The position numbers were made by a program, and so were the translations under genes. Below, in pieces: positions 38,290 to 48,140 of a stretch of DNA of 64,000 nt. The notes beneath the pieces were generated by a model. That model did no database searches and was not told the origin of the DNA. It saw only the letters and a list, made by a program, of their open reading frames with translations. Position 1 is the stretch's first letter, and every line of letters begins with the position of its first letter. The DNA is from an uncultured Oscillospiraceae bacterium (GTDB taxonomy: Bacteria; Bacillota; Clostridia; Oscillospirales; Oscillospiraceae). The DNA lies in assembly GCA_947627735.1 (NCBI GenBank), contig CANQXG010000003.1:47813-111812 (forward strand). Reading direction: 5' to 3'.

Positions 38290-38419
38290 GCGCGAATTAC
38301 TCCTCCTTCCTACACGCCGGTCTGGGACGCCGGCGACCGGGCCATTGCCCCGGGCAGCTTCTGTGACCGGCTGCATCGGGTCAGTTGCCCGGTTTATTAT
38401 TCGAATCGAGGTGCCAGCA

Positions 38420-39661
38420 ATGAAAATTAAAAACCGTTGGTTCTATGCCGCTGTGGGCGTGGCAGTGCTGCTGTTCGCAGGGATGGTGTACGCCTGGAGC
38501 GTGCTGTCCGGGCCTATCGGACAGGAGTTCGCCGGCTGGTCTAAGGCCCAGCTCTCCATGACCTTCACCATCGTGATGATCCTGTTCTGCATCGGCTGCA
38601 TGGCGGGCGGCTTCCTGGCCGCCAAGGTCAGCGCGAAGGTCTATGTGTGGGTCTCGGCGGCCATGTTCCTGGCGGGCTTTTTCCTTTCCAGCCGCATCCA
38701 GACCCTGGCGGGGCTGTATGTCAGCTTCGGCGTGGTCTGCGGCCTTGCATCTGGCTTGGCCTACAGCGCCGTCATGGGCACCGTCGGCAAATGGTTCCCG
38801 GACAAGCAGGGGCTTATCTCCGGCGTGCTGCTGATGGGCTTCGGCATCAGCAGCTTCCTGATCGGCAAGATCTATCAGGTCTTCACGCCGGAGACCACCG
38901 GCGCCTGGCGGCGATCGTTCCTGGTACTGGGTATCGTCACAGCCGCGGTACTGGCCGTATGTGGATTTTTCATGGAAAAGCCCGGCGCGGACTTTGCTCC
39001 CCCCGCTGCGACCGCCCGGAAAAAGGGCTTCGTCAATCCCGTCGCCATGGAAACGCCCACCGCCCTCATGGTGAAACGCCCGGCCTTCTGGCTGTACTAT
39101 CTGTGGGCCGTGCTGCTGAGTGCGGCGGGGCTGGCCCTGGTGAGCCAGGCCAGCGGCATCGCCATGGAGGTGGGTCCGGAGGTCTCCGCCGGTACCATCG
39201 CCACGGTGGTGGGCATGATCTCTGTCTTCAACGGAATCGGCCGGGTCATTATGGGTGGGCTGTTCGACAGGGTGGGCCGCGGCGCCACCATGCAGATCGT
39301 GAACGGCCTGTTCATCCTGACGGGCATCGTGCTGACAGCGGCCCTGAAGACCGGCAGCTTCGCCATTCTGACGGCGGGCTTTGTCATCGGCGGCCTGGCC
39401 TACGGCGGCGTGACCCCCACCAATTCCGCTTTTGTCAGCTCCTATTACGGCATGCAGAACTATCCACAGAACTTCTCCATCGTCAATACAAATCTGATCG
39501 TCGCCTCCTTCGGCAGCACCATTGCCGGCGCGCTGTATGACGCGACAAAGTCCTATATGATGATCTACCTTATGATCTGCATCCTGGCCGCGCTGGGCAT
39601 CCTGGCGTCCCTGGCCATCAGCGGCTGTGACAAAAGGCTGTTGAAGAAGATAAAAAAATAA
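38420..39661 (+). CDS. MFS transporter, oxalate/formate antiporter (OFA)-like
   Basis: 413 residues, start MKIKNRWFYAAVGVAVLLFAG at 38420 (GAGGTG upstream). About twelve hydrophobic segments; GMVYAWSVLSGPI in the first helix and the loop GKWFPDKQGLISGVLLMGFG after helix 4 are typical of OFA-type carboxylate transporters. The central loop carries basic residues (TARKKG), as in MFS proteins. Placed 130 bp after etfA, it probably imports the 2-hydroxy or amino acid substrate or exports the reduced acid product of the adjoining pathway. Direction and substrate are inference from context. Confidence 0.88.
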   Translation: MKIKNRWFYAAVGVAVLLFAGMVYAWSVLSGPIGQEFAGWSKAQLSMTFTIVMILFCIGCMAGGFLAAKVSAKVYVWVSAAMFLAGFFLSSRIQTLAGLYVSFGVVCGLASGLAYSAVMGTVGKWFPDKQGLISGVLLMGFGISSFLIGKIYQVFTPETTGAWRRSFLVLGIVTAAVLAVCGFFMEKPGADFAPPAATARKKGFVNPVAMETPTALMVKRPAFWLYYLWAVLLSAAGLALVSQASGIAMEVGPEVSAGTIATVVGMISVFNGIGRVIMGGLFDRVGRGATMQIVNGLFILTGIVLTAALKTGSFAILTAGFVIGGLAYGGVTPTNSAFVSSYYGMQNYPQNFSIVNTNLIVASFGSTIAGALYDATKSYMMIYLMICILAALGILASLAISGCDKRLLKKIKK

Positions 39662-39731
39662 GGATCAGCATCTTCATGCTCCCTGCTCCGAGCGTTGCAT
39701 TGTATCAAATAGCGCAGCCTTTGCCAAATAG

Positions 39732-39765
39732 AAACGGTGGTCGTGATACGATCGCCGTTTCTTTT
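39732..39765 (+). terminator. Rho-independent terminator after the MFS gene
   Basis: AAACGGTGGTCGT / ACGATCGCCGTTT (39732-39744 and 39748-39760, with two G-U pairs), followed by CTTTTC. Confidence 0.8.
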
Positions 39766-39905
39766 CTGTTGAAAGGGAGGACACGCGTACTATTAGATTT
39801 CTATGGCCGCATCGGCTGAAGCTATTGAAATGGTGATGGATCATGGTGTATTATAGGAGCAAGGAAACACTTGCCCACTATTTAACAGGGAAAGGTGAAG
39901 TTGCC

Positions 39906-40895
39906 ATGGAGCTGACGAAAGGATCGAAACAGATCGTTGAAAAGCTGTATCACGGCAGGACCCATGTGGAGCTGTCCATCGGAACTTTGAAGGACGGGGC
40001 GGTGGAAACGGTCCGCCTGGGGCCGGACGGGAAGCGCAAAGAGGGGGAGAGCCTGGTCTATCCCGCCGGGTCCATCTGCAAGATCTTCACGGCATCCCTC
40101 TTTGCCAAGTATCTGGCGGAGGGGAAGCTGGAGCTGGAGGCGCCTCTGTCCCGGTATATCCACGGCCTGCCGGAGCAGTACTACCCCAGCCTGCGCAAAC
40201 TGGCCACCCATTCATCCGGCTACGGCGGCAGGCCCTACTCCACCTGGGACGCCATGAAGATGCTCCTGCGCATGAACGCCCCGGACGGCCTGTTCCGGGT
40301 AAACCCCTATCACGGCACGGTGAACGAATCGGACATGATGCGTATCCTGGCGGATACCCATCTGAAGGACCGCCCCTATAAGTTCCAGTACTCGAACCTG
40401 GGGATGAGCGTACTGGGTTACATCGTGGGGCAGGTCAGCGGACAGGGCTTTTGGGACGGTATGGAGAGCTACATCCGGGAGGACCTCGGGCTGAAGACCG
40501 CGCGGCTGGGCAACACGAGTATGCTGGGCTACGACAAAAAGGATCAGCCCTGCGGCTGCTGGCAGTGGGACAAGAGCGACATCATCGCGCCCGCGGGGGC
40601 GCTGCTGGCCTCGGTGGAGGATCTGCTGGACTTTGCCCGTCAGCATCTGGACGGCTCCAAACCCTACTTGGAGATCTGTCACAAACAGCACGGACCGGGG
40701 GAGAAGGGCTTTGTCAGCGGCCTGGCCTGGCGGCTGGAGCAGGGCACCGATATCTCCTGGCACGACGGCGCCGCCGGCGCGTACAGCGCGTTTGTGGGGC
40801 TGGACCGAAAGAAAAAGACGGCGGTGGCCCTGGCTGTCAACTATGGGCTGGTGGACACGAAGGAGCTGGCCTTCTCCATCCTGAACGCCCTTTGA
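39906..40895 (+). CDS. Serine hydrolase of the beta-lactamase / penicillin-binding-like family
   Basis: 329 residues, start MELTKGSKQIVEKLYHG at 39906 (AGGTGA upstream). The family triad is visible: SICK (SxxK) in YPAGSICKIFTASL near residue 60, YSN (YxN) in FQYSNLGMSVLGYI near residue 163, and HDGAAG (HxG type) in ISWHDGAAGAY near residue 285. No signal peptide, so a cytoplasmic esterase-like role is more likely than antibiotic resistance. It is a single-gene unit with its own terminator. The physiological substrate is unknown. Confidence 0.87.
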   Translation: MELTKGSKQIVEKLYHGRTHVELSIGTLKDGAVETVRLGPDGKRKEGESLVYPAGSICKIFTASLFAKYLAEGKLELEAPLSRYIHGLPEQYYPSLRKLATHSSGYGGRPYSTWDAMKMLLRMNAPDGLFRVNPYHGTVNESDMMRILADTHLKDRPYKFQYSNLGMSVLGYIVGQVSGQGFWDGMESYIREDLGLKTARLGNTSMLGYDKKDQPCGCWQWDKSDIIAPAGALLASVEDLLDFARQHLDGSKPYLEICHKQHGPGEKGFVSGLAWRLEQGTDISWHDGAAGAYSAFVGLDRKKKTAVALAVNYGLVDTKELAFSILNAL

Positions 40896-40949
40896 GAACG
40901 GGTGCTTGCCGGCAGGCGTACCAGCGCCAGGCAGACCCTTTGGGCAAAA

Positions 40950-40988
40950 AACAACGGTGACCGGGACACGGTCACCGTTGTTCTTTTG
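40950..40988 (+). terminator. Rho-independent terminator after the serine hydrolase
   Basis: AACAACGGTGACCG / CGGTCACCGTTGTT, 14-bp stem with a 5-nt loop, then CTTTTG. Confidence 0.9.
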
Positions 40989-41206
40989 CCGCCAGGGAAG
41001 AGGACCGCCCCTCCGCCGCGGCGTCGGGGGAAATACCGCCGTTCGATCATCTCCGGAAAGCTCTCGTCCGGATAGGCCTCCACCTTGCGGAAGGTGTCCT
41101 CGTTGCGGATGCGGCGCACCAGGCGCTGCGTCGCATCAAACAGCGCGCAAAAAGGCAGCACCCCAAAAGGCGGTACAACTAAGGGATTTATGATCTCTGG
41201 AAAAAT
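40989..41206 (-). other. Unidentified coding-like fragment beside the mobile element
   Basis: One minus-strand frame reads FDATQRLVRRIRNEDTF and RKVEAYPDESFPEMIERRYF with plausible protein composition. It has no recognisable start or stop context and no family I can name. It may be a remnant left at the edge of the serine-recombinase element. Nothing else is visible in 40896-41227 apart from the two terminators. Confidence 0.25.
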
Positions 41207-42466
<1,260 letters not shown>

Positions 42467-42498
42467 CTATATTCCCGTACTGCCGTCCGAAAGTCAAG

Positions 42499-42663
42499 TC
42501 ATTTCGTTCTGGTTTTTTGAGAACTTTCTGTGTTACTGAGGATCAGCCGCTTCACCTTGGCAAAGGCGGACTCCTTCGCCGTATCGCTTGCGGCGTGTTC
42601 CACGATATAAATTGTATCGTTCTTCCGGCTGGCGGTGATCCGAATGGGTCGTATTTGCTCCAC
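42499..42663 (-). CDS. Small protein of the recombinase element
   Basis: 54 residues starting at GTG (AAAGGAGGAACGAC upstream): EQIRPIRITASRKNDTIYIVE, then ASDTAKESAFAKVKRLILSN, with a basic tail. The position just upstream of a TnpX-type recombinase and the strong ribosome site make it a real gene. It recalls the small accessory proteins that sit beside such recombinases, but I cannot name the family. The frame is not covered by any larger gene. Confidence 0.6.
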   Translation of the reverse strand: MEQIRPIRITASRKNDTIYIVEHAASDTAKESAFAKVKRLILSNTESSQKTRTK

Positions 42664-42792
42664 GTCGTTCCTCCTTTCCCGTCGTGCTGCCCAAGGCCCC
42701 AGGGGGAGGTCTTATCTCTGTGACCTCTCCCCGGAGTAACGGGCGCAAGGTTTCGCGTAAAAAGCCGCGAAAGTTTCTAAGGGAACAGCTAT

Positions 42793-43716
42793 TTACGCGA
42801 CAATCCGTAGCGCCTTGACTGCCTCCCTGCGGATGAGTTTGCCATCCAGAAACTTGATGGCAAGGTACCCTGTCTGGTCATAGCGGACGTACAACTCGGT
42901 GATGCGCTTCACGGTCACGGGGCTGCGAAGGACGATCCAGTAGTAGCGGAAGTCCCCGAACAGGATAGGCGTTTTGCCGTTTCCCGCACTCGGCATATAC
43001 TCGCTGATCTCCACGCGCTTGCCGAGGATGGTATCGCTGCTGTGATCCCACAGATAATTACCGTTGTTATCCTTCAAAGTGCGGAGCGTCAGCGCCGTCT
43101 CGTCGTTCATGAGCCAAACGCCGTTTCTGCGGTATTCCGGCTTGACCGAGAAGTACAGCTTCACTACATCGTCATAGGTCAGAGCGGAGGTAGTGACGCC
43201 GGCCTCCGCGCCTTTCTCAGGGTGGAGAAGTCCGGTAGGTTGGTCTTTGCCATCCCCAGTCAGGAAACCGCTGTCCTCGGCACGAGCGAAGCACTTTGCC
43301 ATACGCTTGGTGAGATAGCCCTCAAAGTCAAAAGCGGCGTCGTGGACGAAGTCGTTGTCCAGCTTCACGAATGCCGCCAGCTTGTGGCTGTCCACAGCGT
43401 GCTTGGTGAAGTCCTCCATGCCGTTGGCCAGAGGGATAGCCTCGCCTTCCGGCACCCACGCAGCGAGATCCTCGTAGTCCTTGGCAAAGATACGCTCGGA
43501 GCCGCCGTAGGCTCTCACCACGGTAGCGATGTTGCGGAACAGGCTCTCCTTTCGGATGGCACGATCATAGCCGTCCTCGCTGCCGGCGGGAAGGACATAT
43601 CCGCCAGTCTGGATGTCCCGGCCTTCGCCAAAGACCGCCGCGCTGTGTTCCCTGCCGCGCAGGGCATTCCAGAAGTGGTTTTTGTAGTCGGTGTTATGGA
43701 TGATCTTCTCGTTCAT
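42793..43716 (-). CDS. HK97-type phage major capsid protein
   Basis: 307 residues. An N-terminal segment (NEKIIHNTDYKNHFWNALRG), then the HK97-fold pattern TGGYVLPAGSEDGYDRAI, WVPEGEAIP, LTKRMAKCFARAEDSGFLTGDG and ILFGDFRYYWIVLRSPVTV are typical of HK97 major capsid proteins. GAGGAGGGAG precedes the ATG. There are no terminase, portal, protease or tail genes around it, so this is a relic or part of a minimal phage-derived element rather than a functional prophage. It lies upstream of the serine recombinase gene on the same strand. Confidence 0.9.
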   Translation of the reverse strand: MNEKIIHNTDYKNHFWNALRGREHSAAVFGEGRDIQTGGYVLPAGSEDGYDRAIRKESLFRNIATVVRAYGGSERIFAKDYEDLAAWVPEGEAIPLANGMEDFTKHAVDSHKLAAFVKLDNDFVHDAAFDFEGYLTKRMAKCFARAEDSGFLTGDGKDQPTGLLHPEKGAEAGVTTSALTYDDVVKLYFSVKPEYRRNGVWLMNDETALTLRTLKDNNGNYLWDHSSDTILGKRVEISEYMPSAGNGKTPILFGDFRYYWIVLRSPVTVKRITELYVRYDQTGYLAIKFLDGKLIRREAVKALRIVA

Positions 43717-43729
43717 GGTAACTCCCTCC

Positions 43730-43852
43730 TCAATGTTTGTCGCAGACCGGGCAGATGTAAGCGCCCAGGGTGTGGGAATCCAGACATCTGCCGACCTGTT
43801 TCAAGTTGTGTACCTTGCACCTAGGACACTGGATGGTATAGTCCAGCGCCAT
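43730..43852 (-). CDS. Tiny zinc-ribbon protein upstream of the capsid gene
   Basis: 40 residues: MALDYTIQCPRCKVHNLKQ...GAYICPVCDKH. Two CxxC pairs (CPRC and CPVC) form a zinc ribbon. The stop is 13 bases before the capsid start, so it is likely cotranslated. Small Com-like zinc-finger proteins are known from phages of the Mu type; similarity here is limited to the cysteine layout. It overlaps the end of the truncated surface-protein frame. The upstream ribosome site is weak. Confidence 0.5.
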   Translation of the reverse strand: MALDYTIQCPRCKVHNLKQVGRCLDSHTLGAYICPVCDKH

Positions 43853-45410
43853 CTCGATGGTATGGGGATGCCGGGCGTGGAGCCGGTATTGGCGGCGGAC
43901 GCGCCCATGCTCGTCACAGCTGTGTTGTTGGATTTGAAAATAGTCCGACCGCCGCCGGTGTTGAAGGTGATCTTCACGTCGCCCAGGACGGTGAAGGTCA
44001 GACCGGAACCCAGACTATTTGTAAATTCAACGGCTTCATCGCCGTAGGCCGTCGCCGTGGCGCTGAACTTGCTCACATCGGAGAATACCACTTTTGTATC
44101 GGCCACTTGCGAAGTGTCCCACTGGAAATAGGGGTGAAGGTGAACGTGCTATTGGCCGGGACGTAGATGTTTTTCCAGGTGAAGGTGACGGTGTGGTTGT
44201 CCGTATCTGGGACTGCTGTTGGCTCAGGTGATGTTTGGGAGCACTCCACGCGGGAATATCGAGCATAAGTGTCGCCGGTCTCCGTCTTAGGCAGGGGGAT
44301 GGTCACCTTCAATTCCGGGTAGAAAAAGCCCAGGGGCGAGCCGTGGAGGTTGGGGGAGACCTGGAAGACCTTCATCTTGAAGTCCGTGCCTACTGTGCCC
44401 GGGACGCTGTTGTTGGAGTCGGAGCTATACAGCTTGTTCCAGTTGGGGTCGGTCTCGTTCGTGGCCCGGTCGACGGTGACGTTGGCGGTCTTTGTTGTGG
44501 TGACGGTATCGCCTTCGAGGAACACGACCTGGATGGCATTTTCAAGCTTCCAGCCGTCGATCTTCGGCCAGAGGACGGTGTCCACCGCCAGGTTGACGTC
44601 CAGGTTGATGGCCGCGGCGGTGTTGCTCACCATGTATTCCAGCGTGTCATACGCCACCGGGAACGTATAGCCCTCGATATTGCCGGCGGACTTGGTCGCC
44701 TCGACGCTGGTAAAGCCGGAGGAGGAGGTCTCCTTGTAATAGCCGGTGATCTTCAGGCCGGGAGCGATGGTGACGCGCACCTTGCCGTCCGTCACGCCGT
44801 TATAGTTGGCGCTCACGGCCAGCTGATAGACCTTGTTGTGTTCACATGTGATCTCCGCGGCCTCGTTTATCGGTTGGCTCGTGGTGCCGGCGCTGTCGCT
44901 CGCCTCTTTGATGGTCACGGTGGGATCTGCGATGGCTATGGGCGCGATGTCGCCGTCCATGTCGGGGTCGCCCATGCCCGGGTCGCCCTCGGGCGCAGGG
45001 GTCTCAGCGGCGTCGGGATCGGGAGTCTCGGCGGCGCATATCTCGCAGACGAACTGGCATGGCGAACCGGCTGTGGCCTCCGCGTAGCCACAGCTTTCGT
45101 CATGGATATGCGTGCAGGGCGAACCCTCCGACGCGGGGGTGTAGGCACAGCCGTCCGCGTGGTCGATGACGCCGTCCCCATCCGTGTCGGTGCAGCCCAT
45201 GTCGCAGGGCGTCTCCGGCGTGGGAGCCACATAGCCGCAGCTCTCGTCATGGACGTGCGTGTAGGGCGAACCCTCCGACGGCGCTTCGTAGCCGCACTCC
45301 GGCGTGTGCGCCGGGTGATGCTCGCACAGCCCCTCCGCCGCGGGGTCCGTGCCGCCTGCCGGGCTGTCCGCGCCGACGGTGGAGAGCACCATCGCCAGGC
45401 ACAGGAACAA
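43801..45410 (-). pseudogene. Secreted surface protein with HxHDESCGY repeats, truncated at its 3' end and frameshifted
   Basis: The N-terminus holds a signal-peptide core (ALFLCLAMVLSTVGA) but the frame has a stop just upstream. Only a TTG (45410) remains as start, with a distant GGAG, so the true start may be damaged. Cysteine-rich repeats follow: SEGSPYTHVHDESCGY and SEGSPCTHIHDESCGY with the calcium-loop-like DTDGDGVIDHADGC between them. Then come a Pro/Glu/Asp linker and a beta-rich ectodomain (about residues 180-445). Near 44129-44135 the frame changes; one extra C gives FTFTPYFQWDTSQVADTKVVFSD. The frame ends at 43801 without any sortase motif, exactly where the capsid/zinc-ribbon genes begin. 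The mobile element therefore seems to have cut off the gene's 3' end. Confidence 0.65.
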
Positions 45411-45485
45411 AGCCGCCCATCTCCGTCCTTAACCCGTTCTCATCTTGACATCATTCCCCATTTACATCGATAAAAAGACAGAGTA

Positions 45486-45514
45486 ATTACATGCGACCAA
45501 ATTGTTACAGTCAA
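45486..45514 (-). promoter_or_regulatory. Candidate promoter of the truncated surface-protein gene
   Basis: Minus strand TTGACT (complement of 45509-45514), 17-bp spacer, TGTAAT (complement of 45486-45491). The AT-rich 45.41-45.72 kb gap otherwise contains the terminator at 45668 and no gene. Confidence 0.55.
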
Positions 45515-45667
45515 GGTATAAAAAGGCCGTTTCAGCGATTTGCACAGGATGATTTTATAAAATATTTTTGTCAAAAAATGGATGGATTTACATAATAATA
45601 TATTCGCGATATTATGGCAATTAAAACCCGAAAAATCTCCGGGAAATAATCGACCGTGCGAAGAAAA

Positions 45668-45698
45668 GAGGTCATCCATAAAACTTATGGATGATCTC
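45668..45698 (-). terminator. Rho-independent terminator of the NRPS operon
   Basis: GAGGTCATCCATAA / TTATGGATGATCTC, about 14 bp with one mismatch-type pair and a 3-nt loop. On the minus strand it is followed by TTTTCTT. It lies just after the PPTase stop codon. Confidence 0.85.
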
Positions 45699-45721
45699 GT
45701 ATTTTTTGGGCAGATCATGCG

Positions 45722-46372
45722 TTATCTATGGCTGTGATCTCTCTCCACAGGGCGCAGGGGGGAGCCGCTTCCGTCTTGCAGGCACAGGGAGAACTCATAT
45801 TCGCCCCGGGCCGCGTGAAAAAGGGCGCAGGGCTGCTCGGCGCCGTCTTTGAGCAGGGCAAGGGCGGGCAGGCGGATCTCCAGCCGCCCCGGCGCAAGGC
45901 CCAGGCCCTCGCCGGTCATTTTCATATAGCTCTCTTTCAGCGTCCAGAGCGTGAAAAACCGCCGCCGGGCGTCGGCCTCGTCCCGCGCGGCGAGCAGATA
46001 GGCCCGCTCGCCCGGGCAAAAGACCCGGGGCGCGATCTCCAGCGGCGCGTCCCTGACCAGCTCGATGTCGCAGCCGACGGGTGTGTCGCTCACGGCGCAC
46101 AGGGCCATGCCGCCGGCGTGGGACAGGCTGAAAAAGACGCCGTCACAGCCCAGCTTGCCCCGCCCGTCCGGGGCCACATCCCGCGCCAGAAAGCCGCGGG
46201 CGGCGAGCATATCCTCCATCAGCCGCCACACGCTGAGGCTGCGTCTGCGGTCCTCCGGGCGCTTGTACCGCAGGATATGGGCCTGCCGCCACGGGGGGAT
46301 GCCCGCGAGGGCGGACGGGTCCGCCAGCGGGTCGGGCAGGGAGGTGACATCCGAGAGGGCGTACTCAACCAT
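45722..46372 (-). CDS. Sfp-type 4'-phosphopantetheinyl transferase
   Basis: 216 residues. FSLSHAGGMALCAVSD, GCDIELVRD (Mg-binding Asp-x-Glu) and FFTLWTLKESYMKMTGEGL are the three signature motifs of Sfp-type enzymes. It transfers the phosphopantetheine arm from CoA to the carrier domains of the NRPS encoded two genes upstream in the same operon. Its start overlaps the end of the transporter gene by eight bases. Full length and apparently intact. Confidence 0.95.
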   Translation of the reverse strand: MVEYALSDVTSLPDPLADPSALAGIPPWRQAHILRYKRPEDRRRSLSVWRLMEDMLAARGFLARDVAPDGRGKLGCDGVFFSLSHAGGMALCAVSDTPVGCDIELVRDAPLEIAPRVFCPGERAYLLAARDEADARRRFFTLWTLKESYMKMTGEGLGLAPGRLEIRLPALALLKDGAEQPCALFHAARGEYEFSLCLQDGSGSPLRPVERDHSHR

Positions 46373-48140
46373 GCTCCGCCTCCGCCCGGTCCAGGGCGAT
46401 CTCCACGGTGGTGTTGTTCAGATCGAGCACCCGCATGTACTGCACCTTGTCGGATACGCGCTTGACAAGCTCGATGCCGTGTATCTCGAACGCTTCCGCG
46501 TCCGATTCATAATGGGTGGGGTCGAAGGGGACGCCGTTGTCCCGGGTGCGCAGGATCAGCCGGTCCGGCGTGACGCACAGGTTTATATCGACGGAGCGCA
46601 CGCGCCTGCCGCCGTACTGGATGATGTTGACCGTCATCTCCTCCGCGGCCACGGCGACCAGGTTCGCCTTCTTCTCGTCGACGCCGCAGCGCCGGCAGAA
46701 TCCTGCGATCTCCTGGGGCACCCGGGCGGTATCGTCCATGGTCGGGTCGATGGAGATGTCCAGCTCCTGTCCGTCCTGGGCGGCGGGCAGCAGGAGAAGG
46801 CCCTGGCCGCGATATTTGTGCCGGCGCAGAAGCTCCACGATGACCACTGTCAGCACCTCGCCCAGGACCAGCGCGATCATCAGCGCACGCAGTTGCTCGG
46901 TTTCTCCCGGGCCGGCCAGCAGCACCAGCAGGAACGCCGGCGGCAGCACGGCCACGCAGCTGCGCAGCGCCGTCACCAGCGAGGACAGCTTTTCCTTCTC
47001 CGTGCTCTGATAATAGGTGGTCATAAAGCTGTTGAACACATAGAAGGGGAGACTGATAAGGAACAGCCGCAGCGACGGCACCGCCATGGCCAGCAGCGGG
47101 CCGCCCGCGATGCCGAACAGGCCCACCGTCTGCCGCGTGAACACCGCCAGCACGGCCATGAGCACCGCCAGCACCGCATAGCTGTAGCGCAGCACGTGCC
47201 GGACCAGGGCGCGCACGCTGAAATAGTCCCTCTCGCCGTAGACCACGCTGCCGATGGTGGAGAGGGTGTCGATGATGCCGCCGACAAGCATCTGCACGAT
47301 CAGCACCACGTTGTCGCAGACCGTGAACACCGCCATGGATGCCTCGCCCATGGCCCGCACGATCAGCGTGTTCAGGGCCAGGCCGCGCACCGTGTCGAAG
47401 ATCATGTAGGCCAGCGTGGGCAGGCCCATGCTCAGCGCCAGCTTCAGCGAGGCGGCCAGGGCCTTTTTCGGCGCGGTGAAGTGGAGCATCCGCCGGGGCG
47501 AGCGCAGGTAGGGGATGAGCACCACGGACGCCAGGGCGTATCCCAATATGGTGGACAGCGCCGCCCCCGCCGTGCCCAGGGGCGTGAACCGGAGCAGCAG
47601 ATAGTCCAGGGTGAGGTTCAGGATGTTGGACACGATCACATAGGCGGAGGCGACGCCGGGGTAGCTGTCCACGGCCACGTAGCTGATGAACTGCAGCACG
47701 ACGCCGATGACGGGCCCGCCCAGCAGGGTCACCCGTATGAACGCCCGCACGTCCGCCTCCAGGGGGCCGCCGCCGGTGAGCAGCCGCGCCAGCAGCGGCG
47801 AGGACACCGACAGCAGCGCGAACAGGATGCCGCAGGCCGCGCTTACCAGAAACGTGGTGGAGAACACGCAGTTCGCCCGCTCCCGCTCCCGGCGGCCCAG
47901 CAGCATGCCCGCCGCGACGCTGCCGCCCACGGCGAGCACATAGCCCGGCAGCTCCATGATGTTGTCGATGGTCATGCCGATCTTGACGGCGGACATGGCG
48001 TCCGTCCCCAGGATGTTGCCCACCAGCATGGCGTCCACCACGTTGCCGATCTGCAAAGACGCCGTGAGCATCACGCCGGGCAGCAGATACTGCCACAGCT
48101 TGGCCTTGAGCAGCTTTTCGTTCCGCGTCAGCATGCTCAT
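46365..48140 (-). CDS. MATE-family transporter fused to a C-terminal histidine-kinase-like ATPase domain
   Basis: 591 residues. Residues ~1-440 are a twelve-helix MATE exporter (KLWQYLLPGVMLTASLQIGNVVDAMLVG, then LPTLAYMIFDTVRGLALNTLIV). Residues ~455-591 form a GHKL/HATPase_c domain of the anti-sigma (RsbW/SpoIIAB) type: VAVAAEEMTVNIIQYGG is the N-box, RTRDNGVPFDPTHY is the G1-like DxGxPF box, and HGIELVKRVSDKVQYMR is the G2-like region. The start overlaps the NRPS stop codon (ATGA), so the two are translationally coupled. It most likely exports the NRPS product; the ATPase domain may sense nucleotide or bind a regulatory partner, which is inference. Confidence 0.88.
   Translation of the reverse strand: MSMLTRNEKLLKAKLWQYLLPGVMLTASLQIGNVVDAMLVGNILGTDAMSAVKIGMTIDNIMELPGYVLAVGGSVAAGMLLGRRERERANCVFSTTFLVSAACGILFALLSVSSPLLARLLTGGGPLEADVRAFIRVTLLGGPVIGVVLQFISYVAVDSYPGVASAYVIVSNILNLTLDYLLLRFTPLGTAGAALSTILGYALASVVLIPYLRSPRRMLHFTAPKKALAASLKLALSMGLPTLAYMIFDTVRGLALNTLIVRAMGEASMAVFTVCDNVVLIVQMLVGGIIDTLSTIGSVVYGERDYFSVRALVRHVLRYSYAVLAVLMAVLAVFTRQTVGLFGIAGGPLLAMAVPSLRLFLISLPFYVFNSFMTTYYQSTEKEKLSSLVTALRSCVAVLPPAFLLVLLAGPGETEQLRALMIALVLGEVLTVVIVELLRRHKYRGQGLLLLPAAQDGQELDISIDPTMDDTARVPQEIAGFCRRCGVDEKKANLVAVAAEEMTVNIIQYGGRRVRSVDINLCVTPDRLILRTRDNGVPFDPTHYESDAEAFEIHGIELVKRVSDKVQYMRVLDLNNTTVEIALDRAEAEHG

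Noticed and set aside
38290..38419. A terminator or regulatory RNA between etfA and the MFS gene
   Set aside because: Several short GC-rich inverted repeats exist, but none forms a clear stem with a T-tract, so readthrough into the transporter gene is equally likely.
42793..43716. A prophage around the capsid gene
   Set aside because: No terminase, portal, protease, tail or lysis genes occur nearby; the other genes of the element are a recombinase and two tiny proteins.
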